Numbered from the stretch's first letter, positions 34,745 to 43,624 are shown. The stretch is DNA of 52,333 nucleotides from an uncultured Roseburia sp. (GCA_947088345.1 CAMUGE010000020.1:1-52333), one strand, 5' to 3'. A program made the numbers and translations. The notes: a model not told the origin generated them from the letters alone.

Positions 34745-35596
34745 TCAGCATATCCTTAAGATGGCTTCCAGCAATTCCTGACGTGTTAAAATCCCCAGCG
34801 GTATCGGGATGCCGGACTGTCGCAGAAGATGCGCGAGGATTGTCATCTGCGGGACGTCCAGCCGGTATTGTTTCAGCTTGTCTACCTGTGAAAAAATTTC
34901 ACGCGGCGTACCGTTTAGCACGATTTTTCCCTTATCCATCACATAGACTTTGTCGGCGTCAACCACCTCTTCCATATAGTGGGTGATCAGAATAATCGTT
35001 ACGCCCTTTTTTTTGTTTAATTCGTGGGCGGTGCGGATTACTTCCCTGCGCCCGTTCGGGTCGAGCATGGCGGTAGGTTCGTCGAGTACGATACATTTCG
35101 GCTGCATGGCCAGAACGCCGGCAATGGCAATTCTCTGCTTTTGTCCACCCGAAAGTTTATTTGGAGAATGATGACGGTATTTTGCCATTCCGACTGCAGT
35201 AAGGCTTTCTCCGACGCGCGTCCAGATCTCGTCTGTTGGCACGCCGATATTTTCGGGACCGAATGCGACGTCTTCTTCGACGACGCTTGCGATGATCTGA
35301 TTGTCCGGATTTTGAAATACCATGCCGGCTGTCTGCCTCACAGGAAAAATATTTTCTTCTTCTGAGATGTCCTTTCCGTCGACCCAGAGCGTTCCCTCAG
35401 AAGGCATAAGGAGCGCGTTGATATGTTTTGCCAGTGTGGATTTTCCGGAGCCGTTGTGCCCTAAGACAGCGATAAACTGTCCTTCGGATACGTCGATGTC
35501 TATGTGGTCAAGAGCCGTATCTATGGATTCGACATTGCCCTCCTCGTCTCGCCTGATATATTCATGCACCAGTTTTCTTGCCTTGATTATACTCAT
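34745..35596 (-). CDS. ecfA1: ECF transporter ATPase EcfA1
   Basis: A 283-residue ABC ATPase with Walker [10 protein letters not shown], signature [17 protein letters not shown], Walker [13 protein letters not shown] and H-loop THYMEEV. The Met after the Asp-Glu-Pro-Thr-Ala segment (rather than Gly) is usual for EcfA1. It is the first gene of the Ecf module; its start overlaps the stop of trmL by 4 nt. GGAGT lies before the ATG. Confidence 0.94.
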   Translation of the reverse strand: MSIIKARKLVHEYIRRDEEGNVESIDTALDHIDIDVSEGQFIAVLGHNGSGKSTLAKHINALLMPSEGTLWVDGKDISEEENIFPVRQTAGMVFQNPDNQIIASVVEEDVAFGPENIGVPTDEIWTRVGESLTAVGMAKYRHHSPNKLSGGQKQRIAIAGVLAMQPKCIVLDEPTAMLDPNGRREVIRTAHELNKKKGVTIILITHYMEEVVDADKVYVMDKGKIVLNGTPREIFSQVDKLKQYRLDVPQMTILAHLLRQSGIPIPLGILTRQELLEAILRIC

Positions 35597-36099
35597 GTTT
35601 TACTCCATTTCAGACGGTGCAGCCGACCTTCCAGCTTCATATTCGGAAACTGATTTTGCCGCAGCGCTTCGTATAAAACAATCGCTGCAGAGTTGGAGAG
35701 GTTCAGCGAACGCGTCTCGCCAATCATCGGAATGCGAATGCAGGTATCCGGATGACTGACTAACAGTTCCTCCGGGATACCGCCGCTCTCTTTGCCGAAC
35801 AGTAAAAAACAGTCGGGTTCGTAGGAAACATCCGTATAGACACGGCGGCCTTTTGTTGTGGCCATATAAATTCTGGCATCCGGGTTTTTCGCCGTAAAAT
35901 CGTTCCAGTTCATATATGTTGTTACGTCCAGCTCGTTCCAGTAATCCATACCGGCGCGCTTTAATGATTTTTCGTCCAGACGAAATCCGAGCGGTTCAAT
36001 CAGATGCAGTTTTGTGCCGGTTGCGGCGCAGGTTCGTCCGATATTTCCTGTGTTTGCCGGGATCTCCGGTTCGTATAATACAATGTTGAGTGCTGTCAT
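35593..36099 (-). CDS. trmL: tRNA (cytidine/uridine-2'-O-)-methyltransferase TrmL
   Basis: A 168-residue SPOUT-class methyltransferase that modifies the ribose of nucleotide 34 in certain tRNA-Leu species. The start [20 protein letters not shown] is a family hallmark; [17 protein letters not shown] and [20 protein letters not shown] form the knotted SAM-binding end. Length matches the E. coli enzyme closely. It is embedded in the operon with 4-nt overlaps on both sides. Confidence 0.94.
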   Translation of the reverse strand: MTALNIVLYEPEIPANTGNIGRTCAATGTKLHLIEPLGFRLDEKSLKRAGMDYWNELDVTTYMNWNDFTAKNPDARIYMATTKGRRVYTDVSYEPDCFLLFGKESGGIPEELLVSHPDTCIRIPMIGETRSLNLSNSAAIVLYEALRQNQFPNMKLEGRLHRLKWSKT

Positions 36100-37268
36100 A
36101 GTGATTCCCGCTTCAGGTTTTTTAGAAACAGTTCAATTCGGTCAAGCGCTTTTTTGAGTGCGTCAAGGGAGTAAGCATAGGAAATACGTACAAATCCTTC
36201 GCCGCAGTCGCCGAACGCAGTTCCCGGAACGACTGCGATTTTCTGTTCGTTTAGCAGACGCGTGGCGAACTCGTCCGAAGTCATGCCAAATTCGCGGATG
36301 CATGGAAATACGTAAAATGCTCCGAACGGTTCAAAACAGGGCAGACCCATCTCGCGGAAACGCGTTAAAAGATAGCGTCTTCTGCCGTTGTATTCCTCCC
36401 GCATTTTTGCAACGTCCTCATCGCCGTTTCTGAGCGCATCAACTGCAGCGTACTGGCTTGTGGTAGGGGCGCACATAATGGCGTACTGATGTATTTTTAA
36501 CATCTGTTCCAATATTGTTTTTGGTCCGCATGCATAGCCGAGACGCCACCCTGTCATCGCATATGCTTTGGAAAACCCATTGATTAAAATGGTGCGCTCT
36601 TTCATATCAGGAAGAGATGCGATCGTGGTATGGCAGTCCAGGTATGTAAGTTCGGAGTAGATTTCGTCGCTGATCACATAGAGGTCATATTTTTTTATAA
36701 CTTCGGCAATTGCTTCCAGATCTTTCTTTTCCATAACAGCGCCGGTCGGATTGTTCGGGAACGGCAGAACAAGAAGTTTTGTTTTCGGCGTAATTGCGGC
36801 TTCGATCTGTTCCGCAGTCAGCCGAAAGTCATTCTCTGCTTTCAATTCGATAATCACAGGAACGCCGTTTGCCAGAACGCAGCAGGGCAGATAGGACACA
36901 TAACTGGGCTGAGGAATCAGCACTTCGTCTCCCGGATCTAGCATTGCGCGCATGGCAATATCGATAGCTTCGCTGCCGCCTACCGTCACAATAACTTCTT
37001 TTTCACAGTCATAGCAAACCTGATACCGCCGTTTTAAATAGTGGCAGATTTCTTCTTTTAATTCCTTTAAGCCTGCATTTGAAGTGTAAAAAGTACGACC
37101 GCGTTCCAGCGAATAAATGGCCTCGTCTCTGATATGCCATGGGGTGTCAAAATCCGGCTCGCCCACGCCAAGAGAGATGGCGTCTTTCATTTCGCTTACA
37201 ATGTCAAAAAATTTTCGGATTCCGGAAGGCTCGATGGTCACGATTGTCTTCGATAACGGATTTCTCAT
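36096..37268 (-). CDS. Class I/II pyridoxal-phosphate aminotransferase
   Basis: A 390-residue aminotransferase of the aspartate/aromatic fold type I. LGVGEPDFDTPWHIRDEA near the N-terminus, FPNNPTGAVM, SDEIYSELTY and INGFSKAYAMTGWRLGY with the Schiff-base Lys are clear. The C-terminal substrate Arg lies in GFVRISYAYS. The gene overlaps the Lrp-family regulator upstream by 4 nt, suggesting that the pair acts on an amino acid the regulator senses. The amino donor cannot be decided from sequence. Confidence 0.92.
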   Translation of the reverse strand: MRNPLSKTIVTIEPSGIRKFFDIVSEMKDAISLGVGEPDFDTPWHIRDEAIYSLERGRTFYTSNAGLKELKEEICHYLKRRYQVCYDCEKEVIVTVGGSEAIDIAMRAMLDPGDEVLIPQPSYVSYLPCCVLANGVPVIIELKAENDFRLTAEQIEAAITPKTKLLVLPFPNNPTGAVMEKKDLEAIAEVIKKYDLYVISDEIYSELTYLDCHTTIASLPDMKERTILINGFSKAYAMTGWRLGYACGPKTILEQMLKIHQYAIMCAPTTSQYAAVDALRNGDEDVAKMREEYNGRRRYLLTRFREMGLPCFEPFGAFYVFPCIREFGMTSDEFATRLLNEQKIAVVPGTAFGDCGEGFVRISYAYSLDALKKALDRIELFLKNLKRESL

Positions 37269-37747
37269 GGCGCTACCTGTATCCTTTCATCCTTTTTCTT
37301 TTCGGCAATAACCGTACCGTGGTCTTTGTATTTTTTCAGGATAAAGTTTGTCTTTGTGCTTAAGACGGAATCCAATGTGGATAATTTTTCCGAGACAAAC
37401 TGCGATACCTCTCTTAGTGTCTTTCCTTCCAGAATTACCATAAAATCAAAACCTCCCGAGATCAGATAGACGGAGGTGACTTCCGGATAATTGTATACGC
37501 GCTCCGCTACCTTGTCAAATCCCATACCGCGCTGCGGCGTTACGCGTACTTCAATCAGTGCCGTTACTTTTTCAATGCCGACTTTATCCCAGTCGATAAT
37601 GGTATGATAGCCGCAGATTACATGTTCCGCTTCCATCTGTTCCAGTTCCTGCATCACCGAGGATTCGCTTACACCTAACATAATGGCAAGCTCTTTTAAA
37701 TCAACACGGCTGTTTTTTTCAATAAATGTTAAAATTTTTTCACGCAT
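37265..37747 (-). CDS. Lrp/AsnC family transcriptional regulator
   Basis: A 160-residue regulator. An N-terminal helix-turn-helix (VDLKELAIMLGVSESSVMQELEQME, ~15-40) is followed by the amino-acid-binding RAM domain (KVTALIEVRVTPQRGMGFDKVA, then VTSVYLISGGFDFMVILEG). AAGGAG precedes the ATG. It sits between the AIR-synthase-like gene (2 nt away) and the aminotransferase (4-nt overlap) and likely controls its own operon in response to an amino acid. Confidence 0.92.
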   Translation of the reverse strand: MREKILTFIEKNSRVDLKELAIMLGVSESSVMQELEQMEAEHVICGYHTIIDWDKVGIEKVTALIEVRVTPQRGMGFDKVAERVYNYPEVTSVYLISGGFDFMVILEGKTLREVSQFVSEKLSTLDSVLSTKTNFILKKYKDHGTVIAEKKKDERIQVAP

Positions 37748-37749
37748 TG

Positions 37750-38742
37750 CTATACTCCTTTTTCTGCCTGATATAATTCGTCTATGTCCGGCGGTTCCAA
37801 AAATCTGCGTTCCTCCCCGTTTAACAGGACGCGGTCGTTATCATCGGTCGCCTTTCCGATGATCGCCGCCGGAATTTTTGCCTTTGTCAGTTCGCGAAGA
37901 AGGCCCGTTCCGTCTGAGGATGCCATTAACATACAGCCGCTTGAAATTAATTTATAGGGATTAATGTCAAAAAATTCGCAGATTTCTACAGTTTCCTGTC
38001 GGATTGGGATTTTTTTAAGATCAATTTCAAGACCTGTACCAGAGGCCTCCGCCATCTCCCAGAGCGCGCCGAAAATGCCGCCCTCGGTCACATCGTGCAT
38101 TGCTGCCACCCCGAATTTTACAGCGATTTTTGCCTCTGGCAGCACCGAAATATATGTATCAAAATTTTGGGCTGTCGCAAGAAATGAGGATGAAAAACGC
38201 GTTGACAGTTCGGTTTGCTTATCTTTTGCAAGAATGGATGTGCCTTCGATCCCGATCCATTTCGTGACAAGAAGATCCATACCGGGTTTCGCGCCGCCTG
38301 TTGTGACAACGGCGTTGTCTTTTGCCTTTCCTACGCCGCAGACGGAGATCAGCGGTTGATTGACTGCGGCCGTAACTTCTGTATGTCCGCCCATAACCTG
38401 GATATTCGCTCCGGCGCAGGCGGTTCCCACTTGTTCCATAATCTGTTTTAACTGAGATTCTCTGGCACGTTTCGGCAGCAGTACGGTCAGCATTACGCCA
38501 AACGGTTCTGCTCCGGAGCTTGCCAGATCGTTTAGAGTAATCTGGATCGCAAGTGTTCCGATATCGTTTATGGTACCCGTAATCGGGTCTGTCGACATGA
38601 CGAGCGTCTCATCCGGCGCAAGTTTCAGCGCCGCGCAGTCCTCGCCGATGCCGGCGCCAAGAATTACTTCAGGCCGTTTTGTGCGCAGCTGTTTTAACAC
38701 AGCGCGTTTTAATACGTTCTCCGGAACTTTACCTGTTTTCAT
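37750..38742 (-). CDS. AIR synthase (PurM/HypE/ThiL) family protein
   Basis: A 330-residue ATP-dependent enzyme of the PurM-like superfamily. GAGIGEDCAALKL near residue 30, STDPITGTINDIGTLAIQITLNDLASSGA and MGGHTEV are the phosphate- and metal-binding parts of the first domain; MHDVTEGGIFGALWEMAEAS is the hallmark of the second. It resembles HypE and ThiL-like proteins most, but no hydrogenase-maturation or thiamine genes are near, so its substrate is open. It is the first gene of the leftward operon; GGAGGT precedes the ATG. Confidence 0.85.
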   Translation of the reverse strand: MKTGKVPENVLKRAVLKQLRTKRPEVILGAGIGEDCAALKLAPDETLVMSTDPITGTINDIGTLAIQITLNDLASSGAEPFGVMLTVLLPKRARESQLKQIMEQVGTACAGANIQVMGGHTEVTAAVNQPLISVCGVGKAKDNAVVTTGGAKPGMDLLVTKWIGIEGTSILAKDKQTELSTRFSSSFLATAQNFDTYISVLPEAKIAVKFGVAAMHDVTEGGIFGALWEMAEASGTGLEIDLKKIPIRQETVEICEFFDINPYKLISSGCMLMASSDGTGLLRELTKAKIPAAIIGKATDDNDRVLLNGEERRFLEPPDIDELYQAEKGV

Positions 38743-38781
38743 TTTAAACCTCCGGTATTAGGGTTTTTATGATCTGATAAG

Positions 38782-38823
38782 ACGCCATATAAACCGTACC
38801 GAAAAGCAAGGTCCATATGGCGT
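38782..38823 (-). terminator. Inverted repeat after the VanW gene
   Basis: ACGCCATAT (38782-38790) pairs with ATATGGCGT (38815-38823) around a 24-nt loop. It lies 16 nt past the vanW-type stop and before the operon start at 38742. On the - strand the following stretch is only moderately T-rich, so this is a probable rather than certain terminator. Confidence 0.5.
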
Positions 38824-38839
38824 TCTATAGGAATGGTAA

Positions 38840-40333
38840 TTATTGTGGATTCCATGTTTCCTGCGTCGGCTGCTGATCCGGCGGCGGTGCGACTGCTGCC
38901 TGCGCCTGCGCAACTGCCGCAAGAATCGCCGCCTCGTCGCCTGACTCAAGCGCCGCGCCGATAATTGCAGAAATATTCGGGTCGGGGGAAGCCGTGCCGA
39001 CATTTACGATTTTCGGCGACGCCTTGTAGGTACTCTTGTTAAAGATTTCCCTGCTCTGCTCCACGCCGTCAACCGTGACGATTTTCCAGAGCTGTGCGAC
39101 ATAGCCGGTATGTTTTCCCTGCGCCGTAGCCATTGATCCGGCCGGATCGCCGGTTCCGACATATTTTGTAGGCGGATCGTCCGTTGATACCACCTCGCTC
39201 TCAAAACTGATTTTTCGATTTGAGGGCCTTGTCTCGGCGCCGAATATATTAAAATACAGATCTTTCCCTGCCGTATATCCTTCGATATAAATCGGGGAAT
39301 CCTGATTGTTTTTAAACCTCAGATCTTTGTAATCGCCTGCAATTGCCGCATCCATGGACGGTTTTACATAAGTTACGATCATGGAATGGTTCGAGCGCTG
39401 TGTAATTTCAAGTTCCGAAAGGATTACGGCATTGTACAGCGTGGTAGATACCTGACACACACCGCCGCCGTAAGATTCCACGGTCTGACCGTTTTCATAG
39501 GCTCCGGCCAGTTCATATCCGTTTGCCGCATCCATCGGGCCTATGGTCTCATAGACGGAAAACTCTTCGCCCGGATAGAGCAGCGTTCCGTTTATTTTTC
39601 CGGCTGCCACCGCAATGTTGGTGCACCGGTTGGACGAGGATGTGCTGAAGTTTGTGCTGAATCCGCCGAGCAGGTCTTTGACTTTGGAGAGTTCTTCCTT
39701 TGTCCCGCGCGGTTCGACAACATCCGCCGCCAGTGAGATCGTTCCGGATGTTTCCTGATCCCATTCGGTATCAATATATGCCAGGACCTTTTCGACAGAA
39801 TCATCTATATTAACCTGTATCCCCTGTTTCCCGTCTACAATCTCAAAAACTTCGCCGTTGCGTGCAAGCTCACAGTCTACCGCCTCCTGGTTGAGATCGC
39901 CGGCCTTTTCTTCCAAAAGGGATTTGACAGTCTCTTTGTCTGCGCTTAACGAAAGCTCAAATATTTTGTCGCCGTGTTCCAGATCTTTTTTATCTTTATA
40001 GCGCTTGATCAGACTGCCGGTCTTACATACATCCATGGCTTTCATAACGGTAGTCTGGTCCGGCATACGAAGTCCGAGATCACTGCCGGATACGGTAATG
40101 CTGTTGCTGCCTGCCGCGAGCGTAAACTGTTTTGTTCCCAGCCCGTCGACATAGCTGTTTACGGCATCGACTGCTTCCGCTTCTGTCATTCCGCCGACGT
40201 CTATACTTCCGATATAAACGCCGTCGGCAATGGTATCGGTGTATTCTGTTTCGGCGTGTACAACGACGCCTGCGTATGCGGCGGATGCAACGCACACGGC
40301 GGCAAACAGCGGCAAAAGTTTTTTCTTCTTCAT
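38840..40333 (-). CDS. VanW family cell-wall-associated protein
   Basis: A 497-residue exported protein. Residues 1-~25 form a signal peptide or anchor (KKKKLLPLFAAVCVASAAYA). Two peptidoglycan-binding-4 type repeats follow (GGMTEAEAVDAVNSYVDGL). The VanW domain spans ~210-370, with FSTNFSTSSSNRCTNI, YPGEEFSVYETIGP and SYGGGVCQVSTTLYNAV. The C-terminus is Ala/Gln/Pro-rich. VanW proteins are common in Firmicutes; their biochemical role is not established, though the name comes from an accessory gene of glycopeptide resistance clusters. No vanA/vanH/vanX-type genes are present, so this is not a resistance locus. GGAGG before the ATG at 40333 decides the start over the frame open to 40420. Confidence 0.87.
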   Translation of the reverse strand: MKKKKLLPLFAAVCVASAAYAGVVVHAETEYTDTIADGVYIGSIDVGGMTEAEAVDAVNSYVDGLGTKQFTLAAGSNSITVSGSDLGLRMPDQTTVMKAMDVCKTGSLIKRYKDKKDLEHGDKIFELSLSADKETVKSLLEEKAGDLNQEAVDCELARNGEVFEIVDGKQGIQVNIDDSVEKVLAYIDTEWDQETSGTISLAADVVEPRGTKEELSKVKDLLGGFSTNFSTSSSNRCTNIAVAAGKINGTLLYPGEEFSVYETIGPMDAANGYELAGAYENGQTVESYGGGVCQVSTTLYNAVILSELEITQRSNHSMIVTYVKPSMDAAIAGDYKDLRFKNNQDSPIYIEGYTAGKDLYFNIFGAETRPSNRKISFESEVVSTDDPPTKYVGTGDPAGSMATAQGKHTGYVAQLWKIVTVDGVEQSREIFNKSTYKASPKIVNVGTASPDPNISAIIGAALESGDEAAILAAVAQAQAAVAPPPDQQPTQETWNPQ

Positions 40334-40451
40334 TTTTTTCCTCCATATAATTACGAAAGAGCAAATTTTCTCTAGTGGGAGTATGCCGCAATCACAGGAA
40401 AAATATTCCCAATACGGCATAAATGTCCCGATAATCGAGATCTATAACGGG

Positions 40452-40479
40452 ATTATAGCACAATCCGTCTGTTTTTCAA
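40452..40479 (-). promoter_or_regulatory. Promoter of the VanW gene
   Basis: On the - strand TTGAAA (40479-40474), 16 nt, TATAAT (40457-40452). The ~110-nt leader after it contains a possible hairpin with arms TGCCG and CGGCA (about 40380-40420). Confidence 0.65.
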
Positions 40480-40544
40480 GATGCATAGATACAAATATAT
40501 TTGACTAGTTCCAGAAATTTTAGTATATTTTTAACATGGTGTGT

Positions 40545-40649
40545 TTACAGCAGCGCGGCAAGTATCGTTGTGAGCACCATGGACGCGATCAGGATAATGA
40601 TGATTACCGCTAAAAACTTTTTATTTTTTTTGTTGTTGAAATTATACAT
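40545..40649 (-). CDS. Small membrane protein resembling Prli42/DUF4044
   Basis: A 34-codon gene with GGAGG five bases before its ATG. The product starts with a short polar, Lys/Asn-rich segment (MYNFNNKKNKKF) followed by one hydrophobic helix (LAVIIIILIASMVLTTILAALL). This layout and the ILIASMVLTTILA pattern recall Prli42, the ~31-residue membrane anchor of the Listeria stressosome, and the DUF4044 family it belongs to. Whether this organism has a stressosome cannot be judged here. It lies in what would otherwise be a 500-nt gap. Confidence 0.65.
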   Translation of the reverse strand: MYNFNNKKNKKFLAVIIIILIASMVLTTILAALL

Positions 40650-40721
40650 ATGTTCCTCCGTTCCGAAGCATGACTGCTTCTGTACAATAATTTTGCATGA
40701 AATAAATGAAAACTGCGTAGT

Positions 40722-40740
40722 ATGAAATTAGTAATTTCAT
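40722..40740. promoter_or_regulatory. 19-nt perfect palindrome before leader copy B
   Basis: ATGAAATTA-G-TAATTTCAT, a 9-bp inverted repeat around a single G, lies 15 nt upstream of the leader element. Without a T-run it is more like an operator than a terminator. Confidence 0.4.
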
Positions 40741-40754
40741 GATCCTGGTTTATA

Positions 40755-40852
40755 TGGCTGCGCGCTGCAAAGCCGTAAACGGCACGCCATAAAGTCGCTG
40801 ATACGAAAAAACGAATGCGAACTGTGTTCGCAATGCAGAAATGGAGATTAGT
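40755..40852 (+). ncRNA. Candidate structured 5' leader RNA, copy B
   Basis: The 93 nt before the start codon at 40853 match leader copy A at 17182-17274. The first hairpin is GCCG-TAAA-CGGC (40772-40783), where the loop-closing A-T pair of copy A is replaced by G-C, while the TAAA loop is kept. The last hairpin is TGCGAA-CTGTG-TTCGCA (40816-40832), one pair longer than in copy A. A TGGC/GCCA outer clamp is possible (40755-40758 with 40786-40789). CAGAAATGGAG with the ribosome binding site ends both copies. Confidence 0.6.
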
Positions 40853-41449
40853 ATGAAATTTTTGGGTTTGTTTATCATTGTGGTCTGTATCATTTCCGCG
40901 GCCGGAAAAAAACATGCGCGCAAGCAGCGCGATGTTAACGATGCGTTCTGGGATCGCGAGACGGCCGCCAACTATGTGAGGAAAAAGGATATCAGTAGTC
41001 TTCCCTATATTATCATACCTTTGGAGAAATTTCCAATAGGTATTGAAAAAAATGACGAGCTTCTGGAATATGAATCTGCGTTAAAACAGTTGTCGGAGAA
41101 AAAAATCCTGAATCTGTCCTCGCAGACAAATACAGATTTAAAGCTTGCCTATGGGCCGGCAAACCTCCCGGCGCTGTCGGAATACGACCAGAATTTCTCG
41201 ACATTATGCACAACGCTGTCGGCCTACGGAGAGCGTCTGCTCGCGCTTGGCCATGAGGATGAGGCGCGCGCTGTCTTAGAATATGGCGTCGAGATCGGCT
41301 CTGATATCAGCAAAACTTATCTGACGCTCGCCGGGATCTATCAGAAGCACGGGCTTACGACGGAGCTTGCGCATTTAAAGGAATGCGCCGAAAAACTTGA
41401 TTCCATTATGAAGAGGACAATCTTGACGCGCCTTGCCGAGATTTCGTAG
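40853..41449 (+). CDS. Membrane-anchored helical protein of unknown function
   Basis: A 198-residue protein. One hydrophobic segment at residues 2-17 (KFLGLFIIVVCIISAAG) can act as membrane anchor and is followed by a charged KKHARKQR stretch. The rest is soluble and ends in a TPR-like helical region (ALGHEDEARAVLEYGVEIG, SKTYLTLAGIYQKHG, residues ~130-175), suggesting a scaffold or partner-binding role. I do not recognise a named family. GGAG in the leader precedes the ATG at 40853; another in-frame ATG at 40841 lies inside that site. The stop codon abuts the convergent exonuclease gene. Confidence 0.72.
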   Translation: MKFLGLFIIVVCIISAAGKKHARKQRDVNDAFWDRETAANYVRKKDISSLPYIIIPLEKFPIGIEKNDELLEYESALKQLSEKKILNLSSQTNTDLKLAYGPANLPALSEYDQNFSTLCTTLSAYGERLLALGHEDEARAVLEYGVEIGSDISKTYLTLAGIYQKHGLTTELAHLKECAEKLDSIMKRTILTRLAEIS

Positions 41450-42169
41450 TTACTTCGGCATTTTGCCATAGCGTCCAATCCAGTAATCCAGCTGCCGTGA
41501 CGCTTCGCTTCTTGTCATTGCGGCGAGGTTTTTTGGCAGAGGCAGATCAAAGCAGAGCGCATACCGGGCCAGATATTCTTTCTGGCGTTCGGTCGCGGGC
41601 TGCTGTTTTTTTGCTTTATAAAAAAGCGGCTGCGGTGTAAATGCAGTCATAGTCTCCTCGCTTTGTCCATACATTATTTTCATTTTCTCAAACAACAGCT
41701 GTGTTTCCAGCGAGTCATCCAGCGCGCGGTGCGCATTGCGCCGCGGGATATGAAAGTGGGTACAAAGCGCTCCAAGGTTTTTTTTCTGGCCTTTTGAGAG
41801 AAATTTCTGTGCCAGTTTTAAGGTGTCCACAGCGTTACAGTCAAAATTTTGGTCATGGTTTTGTGCCCATTGTTTGATAAAGCTGAAGTCAAAAACGACA
41901 TTGTGCCCGACAATCACATCATTTCCAAGAAAAGCAATCAGTTCCTGCATCACTTCATCACAGTCTCTGCCGCATGCCGCCATTTCCTGCGTGATACCGG
42001 TCAGTTTGGTGATTTTTTCCGGCAGCGGAAGCGCTGTATAGATCAGGGCCGAGTAAGTTTCAGATATGGCGCCGCCTCTGACGCGCACAGCGCCCGCTTC
42101 CAAAATGCGGTCGTTTTTTGCACTCAGACCTGTCATTTCCAGATCAATCACCGTATAATCGTCTACCAT
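41450..42169 (-). CDS. DnaQ-family 3'-5' exonuclease
   Basis: A 239-residue exonuclease of the DEDDh class. VIDLEMTGL carries the first Asp-Glu pair, HNVVFDFSFIKQ the second Asp and HRALDDSLETQLL the last His-Asp. It corresponds to the proofreading epsilon domain fold, but as a stand-alone enzyme with a ~70-residue extension (GRYGKMPK end) that contains a small helical domain. It is the last gene of the mutS2-regulator-kinase run. AAAGGA precedes the ATG. Confidence 0.9.
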   Translation of the reverse strand: MVDDYTVIDLEMTGLSAKNDRILEAGAVRVRGGAISETYSALIYTALPLPEKITKLTGITQEMAACGRDCDEVMQELIAFLGNDVIVGHNVVFDFSFIKQWAQNHDQNFDCNAVDTLKLAQKFLSKGQKKNLGALCTHFHIPRRNAHRALDDSLETQLLFEKMKIMYGQSEETMTAFTPQPLFYKAKKQQPATERQKEYLARYALCFDLPLPKNLAAMTRSEASRQLDYWIGRYGKMPK

Positions 42170-42183
42170 TTTCTATTCCTTTC

Positions 42184-43596
42184 TCATGCTTTGGCCAGGG
42201 GCAGCGTAAAGATAAATTCTGTTCCGACGCCTTCGGTGCTGATGACGTTGATATTTTCCCCGTGTGCCTGTATGATTTCCTTTACAATGGAGAGTCCAAG
42301 GCCTGTGCCCTTTTTGTCTTTTCCACGGGACAAATCTGTTTTATAAAATCTCTCCCATATTTTTCCAAGGCTTTCCCGCGGGATACCGATGCCGGAATCT
42401 TTAATGGAAATAAAGATCTTTTCATTCTTCTCCGTTGTCTCCACCGCGATCGCCGAATCGGTGTGGCTGAATTTTATCGCATTGTCAATCAGATTGTAGA
42501 GGACCTGCTGAATTTTGCTCAGATCTCCGGACACAAATAATTTTTCGCCGGTCAATATCAGATGAAATGTGATATGTTTTTCTTTACAGATTCCCTCAAA
42601 TGTCTGCACGGTCATGCGAATGGCATAGTTGATATCAAAAGAAGTAATATCGAGCATTACGCCGTGCGAGCCGAATTTGTTTAATTCGAGCAGGCTTTTT
42701 GTAAGCTTATTCAAACGCTCTGTTTCAAAAACAATAATATTTAAATATTTTTCCTGCATCTCGAACGGAATGGTGCCGTCTAACATGGCTTCTGCATAAC
42801 CTTTGATCGAAGTCAGCGGAGAGCGAAAATCATGGGAGACATTTGAGACAAATTTTCGCTGATCTTCTTCCAGCGTGTGCAGTTCGTTTGCCATATAATT
42901 TAACGAAGCGGCAAGATAACCGATCTCGTCTGAGGATGTCACCGGAATCTGCTCGTCAAAATTGCCGGAGGCGTACCCGGCGGCGGCTTTTGTGATTTTT
43001 CGTATCGGAATGTAAACAATATAGGTGAATAAAATCAGAACGACAAAAGCAGCCAGAAATAAAAGTGCGAGCGTTTCATAGGCGATATTGGTCAGACGGT
43101 TTGCCATGGCAACGATCATGCTCGTCGGCTTATGAATGAGCACATAGCCGCGCACTTTGTAATTTACGGTGATCGGAGAAAAAACGCTTAGCATTTCATT
43201 CTGGAAATAGCCGTAAAATGTACCTGTCTGATAGTATTTGCTGCCAAAGTCTGTTACATCAAAATCTATCACTGTCTCCGGCGGCTCGGAAAATGACAGC
43301 GCCGCGGTATTCAGTATAATCTCGCCCTTTGTGTTTACAATCCAGATATCACCGGAGAGGTAGGAGCTTATGGTGTCAAGCTGGAGCTTTACTTCCTCAA
43401 GCGTCATCTCGTCGTCGAAAATGTCTGTCGCATAATTTGCGGAAATCAGGTTGGATTCCCGATAGAGTTTTGAGGCTTCCTGCCGTTCCAGAAAACGGTA
43501 TGTCATGTGGTATGTAAAGGTAGCTATGACAATAAAGCCGATGGTTCCATAGAGCAGGTAGCCTAAAAGCAGTTTCAGGTATAAAGTGCGCTTCAT
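42184..43596 (-). CDS. Membrane sensor histidine kinase with HAMP domain
   Basis: A 470-residue sensor kinase. Membrane helices lie near residues 8-30 and ~165-190, with a ~130-residue extracellular domain of PAS-like size between them. A HAMP linker follows (YIPIRKITKAAAGYASGNFDEQI). H-box FVSNVSHDFRSPLTSIKGYAE, N-box LIDNAIKFS, G-boxes IKDSGIGIPRE and GTGLGLSIVKEI complete the kinase. Similar in build to the WalK/ResE group. Partner is the response regulator 28 nt upstream. The start is ATG at 43596; a TTG at 43617 in frame is less likely. Confidence 0.92.
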   Translation of the reverse strand: MKRTLYLKLLLGYLLYGTIGFIVIATFTYHMTYRFLERQEASKLYRESNLISANYATDIFDDEMTLEEVKLQLDTISSYLSGDIWIVNTKGEIILNTAALSFSEPPETVIDFDVTDFGSKYYQTGTFYGYFQNEMLSVFSPITVNYKVRGYVLIHKPTSMIVAMANRLTNIAYETLALLFLAAFVVLILFTYIVYIPIRKITKAAAGYASGNFDEQIPVTSSDEIGYLAASLNYMANELHTLEEDQRKFVSNVSHDFRSPLTSIKGYAEAMLDGTIPFEMQEKYLNIIVFETERLNKLTKSLLELNKFGSHGVMLDITSFDINYAIRMTVQTFEGICKEKHITFHLILTGEKLFVSGDLSKIQQVLYNLIDNAIKFSHTDSAIAVETTEKNEKIFISIKDSGIGIPRESLGKIWERFYKTDLSRGKDKKGTGLGLSIVKEIIQAHGENINVISTEGVGTEFIFTLPLAKA

Positions 43597-43624
43597 TTTT
43601 TTGCCCTTCTGTTTCAAAATGTCG

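Noticed and set aside
38840-40333. VanW gene considered as part of a glycopeptide-resistance cluster
   Set aside because: No ligase, dehydrogenase or dipeptidase genes are adjacent. VanW proteins occur widely in Firmicutes outside such clusters.
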